Counted from the first letter of the stretch, positions 1 through 11,324 are shown. The stretch is DNA of 64,000 bases from Trametes villosa (GCA_002964805.2 PUDQ02000001.1:8270001-8334000); one strand, 5' to 3'. A program made the numbers and translations. The notes: generated by a model not told the origin, from the letters alone.

Positions 1-968
1 GCGCAGGCTTCGCGGGGACTGCTGCAGACGCGGGCTTCGCGGGGACCGCTGCAGGTGCCGGTTTCGGAGGGATCGTCGGCGTGACCGGTTTGGGGGGTAA
101 GCTCGGAGGCAGGGAGCGGGGCGCCGGCTGGGGTGCCGAGGGTGTCGGCTTGACCTTCGGCTGCATTGCGGCAGCATTGAGGCGGGATGGGGGCTTGGTC
201 TTTGCTGGCTCGGGGATCTCGCCCTCGCTCTCCTCTTCCTCCTCCCGCACGACCTCGCGCACGGGAGTGGCAGAAGGGCGTTGCGGCGCAGGGGGCACCG
301 CTGAGAGGGGCGGGCGCTTGTGAATATAAGGCGGGGTTGGAGAACAATATGGACGTACGGGAGTTGGCATGGCGCGGCGCATGGACCGTGCGTGGGTCGT
401 GTTGCAGAGTCACTGCGGACTCGATCTTCTCCAGTGTGAAGGTCTGCGCATGCCCGGTGAGGGAGGATAGCCGGAGGGGGAGGTATAAAGTATACCTGTA
501 GCTCTTCGTCGTAGATCAGGACACAGTCGACCTCCCGCGTAGGTCGTTCCTGGCCAACATAGTTGACACCGTAGTCGTTCTATCGAGGTGTTTGTATGGG
601 TTCGGAGTGTTCTGCGACAGCGACGGCCACAACGCACCTGTGTACTGGGGCGCACGACGTTAACGCTCGAAGGGCCTCCCTCCTCCTTGGCCTTCTTGAT
701 CTCGATGGAACCTGGCTTCGTCGGATCGACCGACTCAGGCTTGAAGTTGTCTGCACACCAAGCACCCTGAGTTCATCGTGCCGCCATGCAGCATGCCAGC
801 GGGAGCCCACGCACAGCGGAAGGAGTAGAACTCGCGATCGGGCTTCGCTTTCCCGCTGCTCTTGACCGGACCACCCTTGCGCGCCTTGAGCGCGCGCACG
901 AGGGAGGTGCCAATGTTAATCTCGTGTCGTCCGGTCGGCATCCAGGCGTTCGACGCGGTCGAGTTCAT
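1..968 (-). CDS. EAF-family RNA polymerase II elongation factor (partial, C-terminus off the left edge)
   Basis: ELL-associated factor (EAF) proteins bind ELL-type factors in the nucleus and stimulate Pol II elongation. Reading leftward from ATG 968, exons 815-968, 638-750, 496-579 and 414-443 join in frame over introns of 64, 58 and 52 nt. They give the EAF N-terminal pattern: MPTGRHEINIG, then FYSFRYNFKPESVDP, then RPSTQ, NYVGQE, DCVLIYDEEL and TFTLEKIESA. The last two blocks match the family's CVLIYD...FTLEKL signature. The rest (about 316 to 1) is an acidic and Pro/Ala/Lys-rich tail with repeated PAKPA units and is still open at position 1. Reaching that frame needs a fourth intron, best drawn at 317-413 (97 nt, atypical), so this junction is uncertain. 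Family confidence is high; the tail model is moderate. Confidence 0.85.
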
Positions 969-1160
969 AGTGGGTGAGGAGGAAGAGGAGAGAGAGGGAG
1001 GGAAAGCTGGAAGGCGGTCGGCGGTCGGCGGTAGAGGCGCGCAAGCGCACCCCGGCCCATGCCATTATTGCCAAGCCTCCCGTGGCGCTCGAGCTAACAA
1101 TAGCGTAGGGTCAGAGTGGCAAAAGCTCTGTGTATTTACTGATAGGCAACCCTCCTCAAC

Positions 1161-1234
1161 GGCCGACTAGCTCAGTTGGTTAGAGCGTGGTGCTAATAAC
1201 GCCAAGGTCGTCGGTTCGATCCCGGCGTTGGCCA
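1161..1234 (+). tRNA. tRNA-Ile (anticodon AAT), intronless
   Basis: A 74-nt cloverleaf. Acceptor stem GGCCGAC pairs with GTTGGCC, followed by discriminator A. The D arm holds TAGCTCAGTTGG. Anticodon stem TGGTG/CGCCA encloses the loop CTAATAA, whose anticodon AAT would be edited to IAU (isoleucine). The T arm contains GGTTCGATCCC. The CCA end is not encoded, as expected for a eukaryote. A Pol III stop (TTTTT, 1238-1242) follows three bases later. An identical 74-nt copy lies on the other strand at 14546-14619 with different flanks. Confidence 0.97.
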
Positions 1235-1365
1235 GTCTTTTTGTCGGGTTGGGGGCAGCATCTCGTCTCACATTCATCCAACGAGAGCGGATCCTGATAT
1301 AGACAATTACTATGCGACACGCAATATACTGATACAAAGACAATATGGTATGCAACTAGTACAGC

Positions 1366-2587
1366 CTATGGATCTTCCCTAGCCCATGAAGCCAAACGCT
1401 CCCTCATAACCTTCTGCTCGAACGGGTCCATCTGAAGGTGCTTGCCCAGAAAATCCTCCTGCTCGGCAGCCGACCACCTCGACATCGTAAGCAAACGAGC
1501 TTTGCTTGTAATCCCGGCCTTCATGAATCGGTCCAAGAGGTATGCGAGGGTGCTATCCACGGCGAGAAGGCAATGTAGCACTTCCTGCTCGCCGGCATGG
1601 GCCACAGAAGTTACGGCCTGTGGCAGATTGGGAGGTGCAGACCCAGTTTGTGAGGTACCAGCGGAATGCTAAGGAACTCGGTGAGCATGTACTGAAACAT
1701 GTCATAAACGCGACACATTCATACCTCCGCCGTGGTGGCACGGCTGCGGGTTCTCGGTCGGTTGTTCACTGCTGCTGGTCGCTGCGTGCTCACTGAGTGA
1801 ACGCGTCCCACGCCATTCATGCTAGACGTTGTACTCACAGCTAGGCGAGGGCTCTCATGGCGATCCTTCTTTATTGGAATTGGTCAGATGCGTAGCGCAA
1901 ATGCACGGAGGGAAGGTAGCTCACCAGCAAACGCTTCTTGGGAATAGGCCTTCGTAGCAGACTCAGATGCTGGAGGCTGTAATACACGATGGGCCACGCC
2001 TCTTCGTATTTACTGAAGGCCGGGTATGCCTCTAATACCTACAGACGCTGTCAGCACTTCCAGCAGGGTTACAGCTGAAACACGCGTCCTGGTCACCTTG
2101 TCTACGTATCGCTTCGTGGCACCTGCTTCTTGCTTCTTCCATGTACGTTGCACATCAAGCTCCTGAGGGAGTAGTTCGACGATCAACTCCTGTAACGAAC
2201 CATGGTTAGCCATCCGTGACGAAACATCTATCCATGTAGCACTGACTGACGCCATACCTTCGCGCTGGAGAAGTCGGTGAGGTCCTCTGGGAGGATGGAA
2301 CCGATATAGCTACGAGTTAGGCCATGCGGTGGGTATGGGATCTCTTCCGGGCCTGGCGACGGTTCTATTGGGGCAGGAGAGGGTAACGTGGGAGATGAGA
2401 GAGGCTGAGGAAAAGAGAGGGGTGGTGGAGAAGATAGAGAGAGAGGGGCGGAGAGCGATAGCGGAGGCTGCGAATACGGAGGCGGTGGCTGAGCCGGCTG
2501 AGGTGGGGGAGGCGAGGGAAGCGGTATGTGGTATGCGATGTCCATGGACGAGTTTGATTGAACGGGGTGCGTTTGAACAACGCGCAT
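1366..2587 (-). CDS. Conserved fungal protein of unknown function, paralog A of a tandem pair
   Basis: I do not recognise a named domain. Exons read from ATG 2587 are 2258-2587, 2097-2189, 1925-2038 and 1366-1668; all boundaries are phase 0 and the frame closes. The N-terminus is a Pro/Ser-rich leader. The core reads ELIVELLPQELD, then YPAFSKYEEAWPIVYY and LRRPIPKKR. The C-terminal exon carries LAYLLDRFMKAGITSKARLL. The gene downstream of its start (3262-4401) has the same core, an identical 93-nt second exon length and the same intron phases, so the two are paralogs. Intron 3 (1669-1924, 256 nt) is long for this genome and may hide another small exon. About 279 aa as modelled. The C-terminal helical block could be a protein-interaction region, but that is a guess. 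Confidence 0.62.
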
Positions 2588-3261
2588 TTCGATATGTGCT
2601 AGCTAGAGTCTATATACGTGGCTGGGAGGGCGGCGTCTTGCAAGCGTTCGCAAGCTGGGTCAACGGGCAGTACTAGAACCAAGTACGTTACGGTGGCGCC
2701 GAGGAGAGGTCAAGATGTTTGGCCAAACAAGACCAAATTTGCCACAGGCAAGGACCGCCGACTCCTCTCATGGCAACTCCGAGGAGCTTGGCACGTTCAA
2801 ATCCGCACACCATGAGCAAGAGTCTATTTAACAATGTATGACAGTCTATGCCAGCAGACACATCTGTTTTACTTGCAGACATCCACAGTAAAATGGCTAC
2901 TTGCGCTATGTAAAGTAGCTGGGGCTTCGCATTGTCCAATGCGCGGCGGACCTTGCCTGCAAAGTGACACTACCACGCCGAATGGATTTACTTCGCAGCA
3001 CTCCTCCTGCCCCCACTGCCCTGGAAACCCCCATGAAAACGTACACCACAATTAACATCCCCTTGAAGCGCGCGTATAGCTAGGGTGGCGATATAGTAAG
3101 AGCATGTATACTCGACGAAGTGGATCTTCACATCATACCAACACGGTCCTGAATTTCAGAAGAAGCTCAACGTGAGCGAAGTGGGAGAGCTACGTAGACT
3201 GCTGTAATACCCAGCATGGTTCGTGCAATTTCAGACCTACCATATAGTACATCAACCCAGT

Positions 3262-4401
3262 TCAAGCCTTCCCCCCAGTTACAAGCACAGTTAATCTGTC
3301 ACTCACTACCTTGCGCTCGAACGCGCTCAACCGGATATCGCTACGAAGAAACGCATTCTTTGCGACAGGAGCCCACCGAGCCAGAGTGAGCAGACGAGCC
3401 TTGCTCGTGATACCCGCCAGCCGAAATCGGTCCAGGAGGTAACCGAAACCGTCTCCTAATGTGAGGAGAAAGTCGAGTATCTCCTGCTCTCCGGGTGTGA
3501 GATACTCCGCTGTGACGGCAGTATATTGGGCGGGGACCGGGTGGGAGGGATTCGCCCAAGGGGCGCCGTCGCGAAGCGGGCAGGCATGGCTGGCCGACTG
3601 AAGAGGAGCAGCGGTGCGTCGGTGCACAGCGTCAACAGCAGCATCGCCGCTTGTGCAGCGACGAAGTGAGCTTGACGTGTTGCTCCTAATATCACTGGCC
3701 ATCGAACTTGAAGGCGGCTATGTAGCATGTCAGCCACGATAAATGGCATACACTTTGAGCGTCGCGTGGCGGATGCAATGATAGTGGTGCACTTACACTA
3801 GCAACGTGAGCGGTTCGGCGTTCGCGCGCCTCCTCAATCCCGATAGCGGGCGCAACACAGGTGACATCAGAACTGGCGACCGAGGCGGCGCGCCACCGCT
3901 TCTTGTATATTTGGCTCAGCGGTCTGCGCAGGTCCCCGAGAATTTGCTGACCAAAGTACAAAATAGGCCATGCGTCGTCGTATCTCGCAAAGATCGGGTG
4001 TGCGGCCACCACCTGGAACGTAGCGCGTTAGCGTAGACATCGGAGGGGAACCCCGTTCCAAGAACGTATTCCTTACCTTATTGATGAATCGCCTGATCCT
4101 GTTTTCATCCTGCCGGCCCCATGAACGCAGTATGTCGAGCTCCTGAGGGAGAAGCTTCCTGACCAGTTCCTATACACGCAGGCGTTGAGTACATGGTAGG
4201 AAGATCTAGGACTTGTATATGCCAGCACACCTTCGCCTTGACGTATTCGTCTTCGTGCTCTACACGCACGAAAGGTCGCCACCCCCGATTCCGGCCATGC
4301 GGAGGTTTGGGGATCCGTCGACGGGGGCGCGGCACTGGGGGCGGGGTATTCTCCAAAATCAAAATCTGAGAAGACAGTGCGGAGGATGGGGGTGGGGACA
4401 T
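3262..4401 (-). CDS. Conserved fungal protein of unknown function, paralog B of a tandem pair
   Basis: Exons from ATG 4401 are 4231-4401, 4077-4169, 3797-4012 and 3262-3717, joined by introns of 61, 64 and 79 nt, all phase 0, giving 311 aa. The product has a Pro/Arg-rich N-terminus ending GWRPFVRVEHEDEYVKAK, then LVRKLLPQELDILRSW, HPIFARYDDAWPILYFGQQ, a Thr/Ser/Ala-rich linker, and a C-terminal helical block LGDGFGYLLDRFRLAGITSK followed by ARLLTLARWAP. The core and C-terminal blocks align with the gene at 1366-2587. The start at 4401 was chosen because an (AT)n tract at 4446-4459 sits 46 bp upstream; an in-frame ATG at 4491 would translate through that tract. No catalytic motif is visible, so the function is unknown. 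Confidence 0.65.
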
Positions 4402-4445
4402 ACTACGGGAGGGCCTCGCGCGCGGTATCAGAATGCCTGTGGTGC

Positions 4446-4459
4446 ATATATATATATAT
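4446..4459 (-). promoter_or_regulatory. Putative TATA tract of the 3262-4401 gene
   Basis: A run of seven AT dinucleotides lies 46 bp upstream of the chosen ATG at 4401. The position suits a TATA element, though it could be a simple repeat. Confidence 0.35.
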
Positions 4460-5537
4460 GGGCTGCCCCCTGCTGTTCTTGATGTCGCCATGAGCCATGC
4501 CGAAGACTAGCAGAGCAGAGCGGAGCTCAACAGGCTATCCGGCTGCTAGAACAGGATCGAGGGGCGGGGGTCGCCGTCGTCAATGCCGCAGCACGCGCCT
4601 TCCGCGGACCTCCGAGTCTCTTCTGGACTGCGGCGAGCAATGCCTCTCCGAGCACCTGTGCTGAACAATGCTGTTGTGGCTATCAGGGAAGACGGCGATG
4701 TCCTCGTATAAGTATCACCCTCGCCATAGACGGCGACTCCGTGATTGACTCCAGATTCGGGTTGTACTCGGAGAGTGCTGGTGATTGTGATATTCGTCCT
4801 AGGAGACATAGAGGAGCTGAACGCACTGCGCGGTCGAACTGTTTGAGCCGTCTACTACGTAGCAGGTGGGTCGATGTGGTTCGGAGACAAGCTGCTCTCG
4901 GCCCTAGAGCTCGGTAAGATCAGCTCTTCGGGACGGTCCGGGGTGCCGACGCACCCGCGGTACACAAGGGTCCACACCGCGAGACGCTCGCAAGTCGTTC
5001 GACTGGCACGTTCGACGTTTTACGCGAACGCAGGGTTTTGAAAGTCTTACGCGCACGCCCCTCGGAATATGAGCAGCATGGTGTATAATGACATCCGGTA
5101 TAACACTACAATGCTGCAGCTCTCGGAGCCCGCGAACCTCCAAACGATGCGTACGAACGAACGAACAGGGTCCTGACGTGGGGGGCGCGTATGTCCGTAT
5201 GCTACAAACAAGAGCCGTGAGGTAGACTACCGGCGACATGCGTGTGCGGGCGCCATGGCCAGATGTACGACAAGCGGGCTTGCAGAGTGTTCGGAGGGGT
5301 GAAGGGATCGGTGGAGACAGGAATGTAATAAGATATACACCGTAACGTATACGATTGGCGATGATGGTACACACACGGGAAGGACCAGGAGAATGCGACG
5401 GCTAGGGCGCTAGGGGTTCTAGGAAAATGAGGGATGTGAAGCGGAACGAAGTAATGACGGGTAACGTGGAGGATGGGAGAGGGGCCGCAGACCGCGAGGG
5501 GATGGATGACGCGGTCGACGTGGAGGGGAGGGGCTGA
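4460..5537. other. Intergenic stretch, no gene seen
   Basis: This is the 5' flank of the unknown gene at 3262-4401 and the 3' flank of the kinase at 5538-7862. The open frames here lack splice-compatible continuation, family motifs or codon character. I see no RNA gene or repeat. Confidence 0.5.
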
Positions 5538-7862
5538 TCAATCGACCCTCATCGGACTCATCGGCGTCTCCACTGGGAGGTCCTGTTGCTGGTCAGCGGT
5601 GCCCCGGGCCAGTGGACTCCCGCCGAGCGCTCCTACACCCCCGTCTACGCCGCCGCGCTTGTGTCTGCGTCCAAGTAGAGTCGCGCCGTCAAGGTCAAGC
5701 TCGAAAGGTTTCGGCCCGCCCGTCCCACCGCCGCCACCCGTTCGCCGGCCACGATCCCGCTGGCCTGCGCGACCGTCGTAGGCGTCGCCCTGCACCGCCC
5801 GCTTCGCCGCGACCTTCGCTCCGCTGACGGGTGCCTGTTTGGGCGCAGGGTCTTCCTCCTCGTCGCTCTCGTTGAGGTTCTGGAGGAAGCCGCGGTTCGC
5901 GCCGCCCTTCTGGGCTCTCCGTCGTGCGCCTTCCTCCTCCATCCGATGTACCGCGTACGTAATGTCGAACGCCTCCTTAAGCTGGGCGACACCTGGTGAG
6001 CGAGCTTCCCGGGCTCCACCGCGAGCATCGGCGAGGAGTGGTGAGTCCAGGGGCGCGCGCAGCCTGGAGAATGGCGTCGCCTGTGGTGGTGCGGGGGCGG
6101 CGGTTATCCATGGATGTGCGAGGAACTCATCGATGGTGTATCGCTGAGCAGGGTCGACACAGAGGAGGTGCGTGATGAGATCCTTGGCTGTATGGAGGTG
6201 TCAGCAAAGATGACGAACGAAATGGGAGCATCACATACCGGAGGCGCTGATGGAATCCCACCAGGGACTCAGGAATGTGTAGTATCCACGCGCGACCTTC
6301 TCCGTCAGCACGTTGATGCTCTCGTCATAGAACGGCGGGAAACCGCAGAGCAGCGTGTAGAGCACGCAACCCATGGCCCACATGTCCACGCTCTTGCTGT
6401 ACCGCTCGTCCTTCACGATCTCGGGTGCAGTATACCCCACCGTACCGCATGGCGTCATCGTCTGCTCGTCCCAGACGACCTTGCTCAGGCCGAAATCGGC
6501 GATCTTGACCCGGCCAATGCCGCCTCCACCGATCCCCGGGATAAACTCGCCCTCATCCTCCTTGTCCTCCTCGAACTGTTTGGGTGGAGGGTTCTTGGAG
6601 GGGACGATAGGTATCCGCTCGAAGAGCAGGTTCTCGGGCTTGATGTCGCGGTGGACGACACCGCGCTCTTCGTGCAGGTAGCGGATGCCTTCTGCAACTT
6701 GTACGATGACGTGCCGTGCGAGGTTCTCGCTGAAGTATGTCAGCTTGACGATCTGGTGGAATAGCTCTCCGCCTTCCATCACTGCGGAGCACGTTAATTC
6801 GTTGCCACCCAGTCACGACGTCATAGCGGGCACGTACGCTCAAGAACGAGGAAATAGTGCTCCGGCGATTCAAAGAACGCCAGGAGCTTGACTATCGCTG
6901 GGTGATTGATGCCCCGCATGATCTGGACCTCTGATAACGACGTCAGACCTATTGCAGGGGAACACAAGTCGCGCGACTCACCCTTGAGAATGTTTGCCCT
7001 CTACGGATAGGTGGAAAACGTCGTTAGCCTGGGGACCAACCACCAGCAATGGAGTGCACCTCTGTGACCCGCGGTTTCTTTTTAAATTCGCGGTTCAGGT
7101 GCTTCTCGCCAGCCTGGAGCAAGCAAGGCGACGAGGTACAGGTACATAATGAATGAAGAGAAAGTGAGGCGGGCGAGAACACTAACCTGGGATGCGCTCA
7201 GTTCGTATTTGCGAACGACCTTGACTGAGGGTGATTTGGGTAGGTACGAGAAGTGAAAGAAACTGCAGAAACCACCATACCTGCGACCTTCTGCCCTGAT
7301 CGTAGATCGATGGCCTTGTATACGTTGGAGAACGCGCCACTGAAACAGGGGGTTAGCCAACGGGTCTGCGAAGTCGAAGACGTCGCCGGGAGAAACACCC
7401 GCTGTTCGTTCGAATCGGGGACGCATGACGCGCAGCGACACGAGTGCCGGGCATCCAAGCAAGAGCACGACTTACTCGCCCATCTTCTCCACTAGCTTGT
7501 AATTCTCGAGGCCCTTGTAGACGGGCATCTTGCCCTTGGCCTCGCGTTCCTCCTGAACGATCTGCTCGACGTGTTCCTTGTATTTGGGGGAGCCCTGCTT
7601 CTGTGTTTGTTGCTGTTGAGCCTGTGGGGCTTCTCGCGATTGCCGACTCTGCTCCTCCGCGCGCTGCTGCTGGGCGGACTGCTGGGCCTGCTGTGCCGGC
7701 GGCTGCTGGTATGCAGCGTCATCCTGCTGGCGCGTAGAATGGTGGTTCCGTCCATGGCGAATGAGATCTGATGGGGATCCAGCGCGTCAGCACGGGCGAC
7801 GGGACGATGGGGACGATGGACAGACTCTTGAACGCGTCGACGACGCCTGTGCCGGACGGCAT
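5538..7862 (-). CDS. Rck2/Srk1-type CAMK serine/threonine kinase
   Basis: The product is a protein kinase of the fungal MAPK-activated Rck2/Srk1 (Cmk2) class, which acts downstream of the Hog1/Sty1 stress MAPK. Exons from the 5' end are 7826-7862, 7476-7767, 7281-7339, 7187-7224, 7060-7113, 6982-7000 (19 nt), 6838-6930, 6239-6781 and 5538-6187. The frame closes to about 594 aa. A Gln-rich leader precedes the kinase domain: MGDGAFSNVYKA (Gly loop), KVAVKVV (ATP lysine), HRDIKPENLLFE, DFGLSK and GTVGYTAPEIV. The insert PGIGGGGIGRVKIADFG between the HRD and DFG motifs is diagnostic of the Rck2/Srk1 group. The basic, Gly-rich tail ends TPMSPMRVD and includes possible MAPK sites. The first intron (7768-7825) uses a weak GTCTGT donor, so the N-terminal 13 residues are uncertain. 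Confidence 0.92.
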
Positions 7863-8787
7863 GGTGGGCGGGGTGGGTATGTGTGGGAGGGGGAGAGTGG
7901 GAAAGCGAGGTGTGTGCGGGGGGCGGGCGGGAGGAGGAGAGAAGATTTGAAGGCGAGGGAGGAGAGCGGACGCTCCATGGCGTCATTAGGCGATGTACGT
8001 CATCGACACCTCTGTCAGCCCGCGCGCACGGGCGCCTCCTCGCCGCCACACGCCCGTCGCTATCATTCTCTCCACGGCGCCTGTCCGCCCCTGCCTCGAC
8101 GCGCTGCACTGGTCAGAGCATCCTCCACCGGTCGATCCTTGGCCCTCGCTCCTCCCGCCGTCGCCCTCCGTCACCGTCGCCCGCTCCATCCACGTCTCTA
8201 TCCTCTGCGCGCTCGGCCGTGCGCCCTGATGACGATGGACGCCCATATGAGCCCAGACGGCGACGAGCAGCTCCCTGCTCCCGGCGTTTCGTCGCGCATC
8301 CGGCTCCGTCTGGGAGGACGTCTCCTGCTTCCGGCCTCCGCACGCTTCTCTTCTCTCCCCACGGCCTCTTCCAGGAGATCAGCGTGCCTTCTCAGACCGC
8401 CTCGCCCGATCATACGCCCGTTCATCCCAGCCTTCTATGCAACCTTGTTCGCCCGCAGCCAAAGCCGCTACTCGCTCAGCGCAGCCAGAGCGCGCCAACG
8501 CAGCTCATGAACTACGACATGGCCACCCTACATCCACCGATCGCGCCCCGGTTGCGAGTCTCATAGCACGGGGTTCTTCTTGTTTATTTCTGGCTCGCAA
8601 TCGTGGGGGAGCGGCGAAAATGCGCGGACTAAGTTAGTCCTTCGCAGCGTTCGAGCATCTAGAACTTCCGAGGAGAACGGTGAGTGTACTAACAGCGTGT
8701 CCGTACGATAGCGTGCGTGTAGAATACATTACAGTCAGATATAAGCAACGAATAGCATCAAACGAGGTCATAGCGTCGGACTGTGTT
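7863..8787. other. Intergenic stretch between the kinase and the mitochondrial-protein gene
   Basis: It holds a CT-rich leader upstream of the kinase ATG (on the minus strand) and a GC-rich region whose overlapping frames in all phases are compositional. No family motif, tRNA or repeat was seen. Confidence 0.45.
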
Positions 8788-9468
8788 CTACTTGTCCCCG
8801 AGATGCTTCTTCAGGTCCACCGTCATGAGTGACTGCACGAACTCCTGAAGAAAACAGTCAGTCAGCACCATTACGATCGACCAGCACGACAGGCACATAC
8901 TTTCGAAAAGTCGATCCCTGCGTCTTGGAACGCCGTCGCCATCTTCGTCGCGCTCTCCCGAATCTCCGGCTTTATGAGCAGGCGCATCATGTCCAGCTTG
9001 CTCGGCATCTTCCCAGAATACACATCCACACCTGTATAGCACCACGGCCGCAGGAGCACCACCACACGCCACACCACACATCGCACATAAAACTCGTCAG
9101 CGCATCCCCACGATCGCGCACAAACACGAGCGCGAGCACGCACCGTTCTCCTGCAGCTGCTCGACGAACTTCTTGATGTGCTCGAGCGTCTCCGGCTTCT
9201 CCTGCAGCAGCTTCAGCAGCTTCTGCTGCTGCTGGAACACGTGCTGGAGCTCCGCGTTGCCCTGCGGGTCCTCCGTCGCGCGCCGCCGCGGCGTCGACGA
9301 GAACTCGCGCGCGTGCAGGGCGTCGCGCGTGGGCGTAGGCGAGGGTGAGGGGGCGGAGCGCAGGAGCGAGAGCGAGGGGTGACGCAGCGCGGTGGTGTGT
9401 GCGAGCCGGAGCGTGGGCGTGAGGAGCGAGCGGGTCAGGGAGGCGTTGCAGAGTGCTGAACGGATCAT
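8788..9468 (-). CDS. Small mitochondrially targeted protein of unknown function
   Basis: Three exons (9144-9468, 8901-9031, 8788-8844) join in frame over introns of 112 and 56 nt and give 170 aa. The N-terminus is rich in Arg, Ser, Leu and Ala with almost no acidic residues for about 55 positions, and contains REFSSTPRRR, typical of a cleavable mitochondrial presequence. After that come short helices: LQHVFQQQQKLLKLLQEKPE, a block on IKKFVEQLQENGVDVYSGK, then MRLLIKPEIRESATKMATAF and a C-terminal HLGDK. No transmembrane segment or catalytic motif is apparent. It is divergent from Psf3, whose ATG is 276 bp away. The family is not recognised; mitochondrial location is inferred only from the leader. 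Confidence 0.75.
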
Positions 9469-9744
9469 CGTGGAGGAGCCGTGCAGGTGGAGGAGCTGAG
9501 AGGAAGAGGGAGAGGGAGAGAAGTAGAGCGCAGGACGTCGTCGCCGGTCGGGGAGGGTGAGAGGCTAGAGCGAAGCGGATGTGACGCGTGGGAAAGCGGC
9601 GCGTGGGCGCGTTCCGTACGCGCGACGCGTCGCGTCGGCTTCAAACCCTCCTCCGCCACCAGCTACCCCGCCTCATCCATTCCTAGCAGCGCGTATCCTC
9701 CCGGCACACAGCACGCGCCGTATAGTTTCTGGCGGCACGTGAAG

Positions 9745-10657
9745 ATGGAGGACGACTACTATTCCATCGAGTCTATCCTCGCGGAGAACCAGAAGATCCA
9801 ATGCACATTCAAGGTTGACGTTCCCGACATGGGTCATCTTGACGGTGGCAAGACTGGAGATGTGCGTGCTCACTGTGCTTGTCGGGTATGAAGTATTGCA
9901 TGAACTCGTGCAATATGACAGATCAAGGCTCTGAGCAAAGTCCAAATCCCGCTCTGGATGGCGTACATCCTCATCTACTCGTGCGTGCCCCATCCACCAT
10001 CCTGTGCCTCCGCGCATCCTGACATCGAGTGATGCATGTGCACGTTAGGGATCACGCAGACTTCACGATTCCACCACCGTTTGCTGCACGCGTACGAAAC
10101 GCACTGAACGCTGAGCCACGAAGCGTGCGTCTCTCTGCACTCGTCGGGCAGGGCGGGTGGTGGTATGGGTTTGGACGGATGATCATGCGCTTGTAAGTGG
10201 TATCCTCGAATGTGGAGTTTGGGGAGCTAACATGGGTGAACACACTCAGGTTGAACGACGTCCCCGCACAAGAGTTGTCCGAAGTTCTAACCAAGGTCCG
10301 TCCCCCTCCCTTGCCCCTGCATGTCTCCCGGTGCTAACCTCCACCTCCTCATTCCCCACAACGCTTTACGCCCTCCAGACCTTCCGCGCGCGCGTTCCGG
10401 ACGTAGTCGACCAGGCGCAGCACTTCGCATCGCTGCAGTCCGGCGCGGGGACCTCGCGAGGCGACGCTGGGGCGGCGGCGTTTCGCGAGGGCATGGACGG
10501 TACCGAGCGTGAACGTACGTCTTCCTTCTGCTCCCTTCATCCCGTGGACTCCGGGTCTGACCTCAGTGATCGGGGTGCGGCAGTGTTCCAGCTGGCGCAG
10601 GAGAGCGCGAGGAGAACGAAGGCGTGGTACGAGACGAGCGAGCGGGGCAGGAGGTGA
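9745..10657 (+). CDS. PSF3: GINS complex subunit Psf3
   Basis: Psf3 is one of four subunits of GINS, which joins Cdc45 and MCM2-7 to make the replicative CMG helicase in the nucleus. Exons 9745-9861, 9922-9980, 10049-10192, 10250-10295, 10379-10514 and 10584-10657 join with consistent phases into 191 aa. The N-terminus DDYYSIESILAENQKIQCTF followed by KVDVPDMGHLDGG matches the Psf3 B-domain start, and KVQIPLWMAYILI matches its conserved PLWLA segment. A helical A domain follows (FGRMIMRLLNDVPAQELSEV, then FRARVPDVVDQAQHF). Length is near the family norm. Introns are 57-83 nt. The gene converges with Pkr1, 126 bp between stop codons. Confidence 0.93.
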
Positions 10658-10783
10658 ACGTCAGGGTCCCAGCATGGACGACGCCGTCTGGGAGGCGGAG
10701 GATGTAGGATATTGCGTGTACGTTCTATGGGTATATACCGAGGATTTGAGGGTATCATGAAGGCTTTCCAGCGACTTCGTGTG

Positions 10784-11170
10784 TCATTCATCCTTGGATT
10801 TTGTTTCGGCACGGGACTCTCCGTTTGCGTCAGTCGTTTGCTCCTGCACAGGCGGTGCTTGCTGTAGCTCGTTCACAAACCTGGAGGCGAACGGTTCAGC
10901 GCAGCCTACCCGGACGTAAGTCACCTCTACGCACCACTTGATGCTCGCCCATAAGCAACCCTCAATAACCATCAGGAACAAGAAGTGGAGGCTCCCGCGA
11001 GTGAGAATAAATAGCCCAAGCAACACGAGCAGAAGCAAACCAAGTGCAACGTCCACGATGAGGAGGAAGGTAGGGTTGAGCGAAGAACCGGGGGTGAGTA
11101 TGTTGGAGAAGAAGCCGCTGTCTTCTAGTACGGCCGCGGGCGTCGTACTCGAAACGCCGTCGTCGGTCAT
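10784..11170 (-). CDS. PKR1: V-ATPase assembly factor Pkr1
   Basis: Pkr1 is a small ER membrane protein needed to assemble the V-ATPase Vo sector. From ATG 11170, exon 1 is 10935-11170 and exon 2 is 10784-10880, giving 110 aa. FFSNILTPGSSLNPTFLLIV begins the conserved N-terminus. Two hydrophobic helices follow: ALGLLLLVLLGLFIL and LHFLFLMVIEGCLWASIKWF. The tail is polar and acidic. The 54-nt intron (donor GTGCGT) is a multiple of three and stop-free, so the frame also reads through it. Splicing restores KWFVNELQQAPP, while read-through would insert an 18-residue segment between the membrane helix and the tail; I prefer the spliced form. Only 154 bp separate this start from the divergent TFIIIC gene. 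Confidence 0.85.
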   Translation of the reverse strand: MTDDGVSSTTPAAVLEDSGFFSNILTPGSSLNPTFLLIVDVALGLLLLVLLGLFILTRGSLHFLFLMVIEGCLWASIKWCVEVTYVRVGCAEPFASRFVNELQQAPPVQEQTTDANGESRAETKSKDE

Positions 11171-11324
11171 GATGTCGTGGTCGTCGTAAGTGAGCGCGAG
11201 ACCAGCTGTGCGGTGTGCGCGCCGAGACGAGGTAGCGGCCCGCACGTGACAGGACGCGACCTCTTGATCGCGTTCGCGCGCCGACGCTCCTTTCTCCCGA
11301 CCCTCCACCCTGTACGCAGCTACC

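Noticed and set aside
7761..8510. 249-aa plus-strand open frame and overlapping frames on both strands between the kinase and the mitochondrial-protein gene
   Set aside because: Frames are open in several phases at once because of GC-rich composition; no domain, no conserved block, and it overlaps the kinase 5' exon in antisense.
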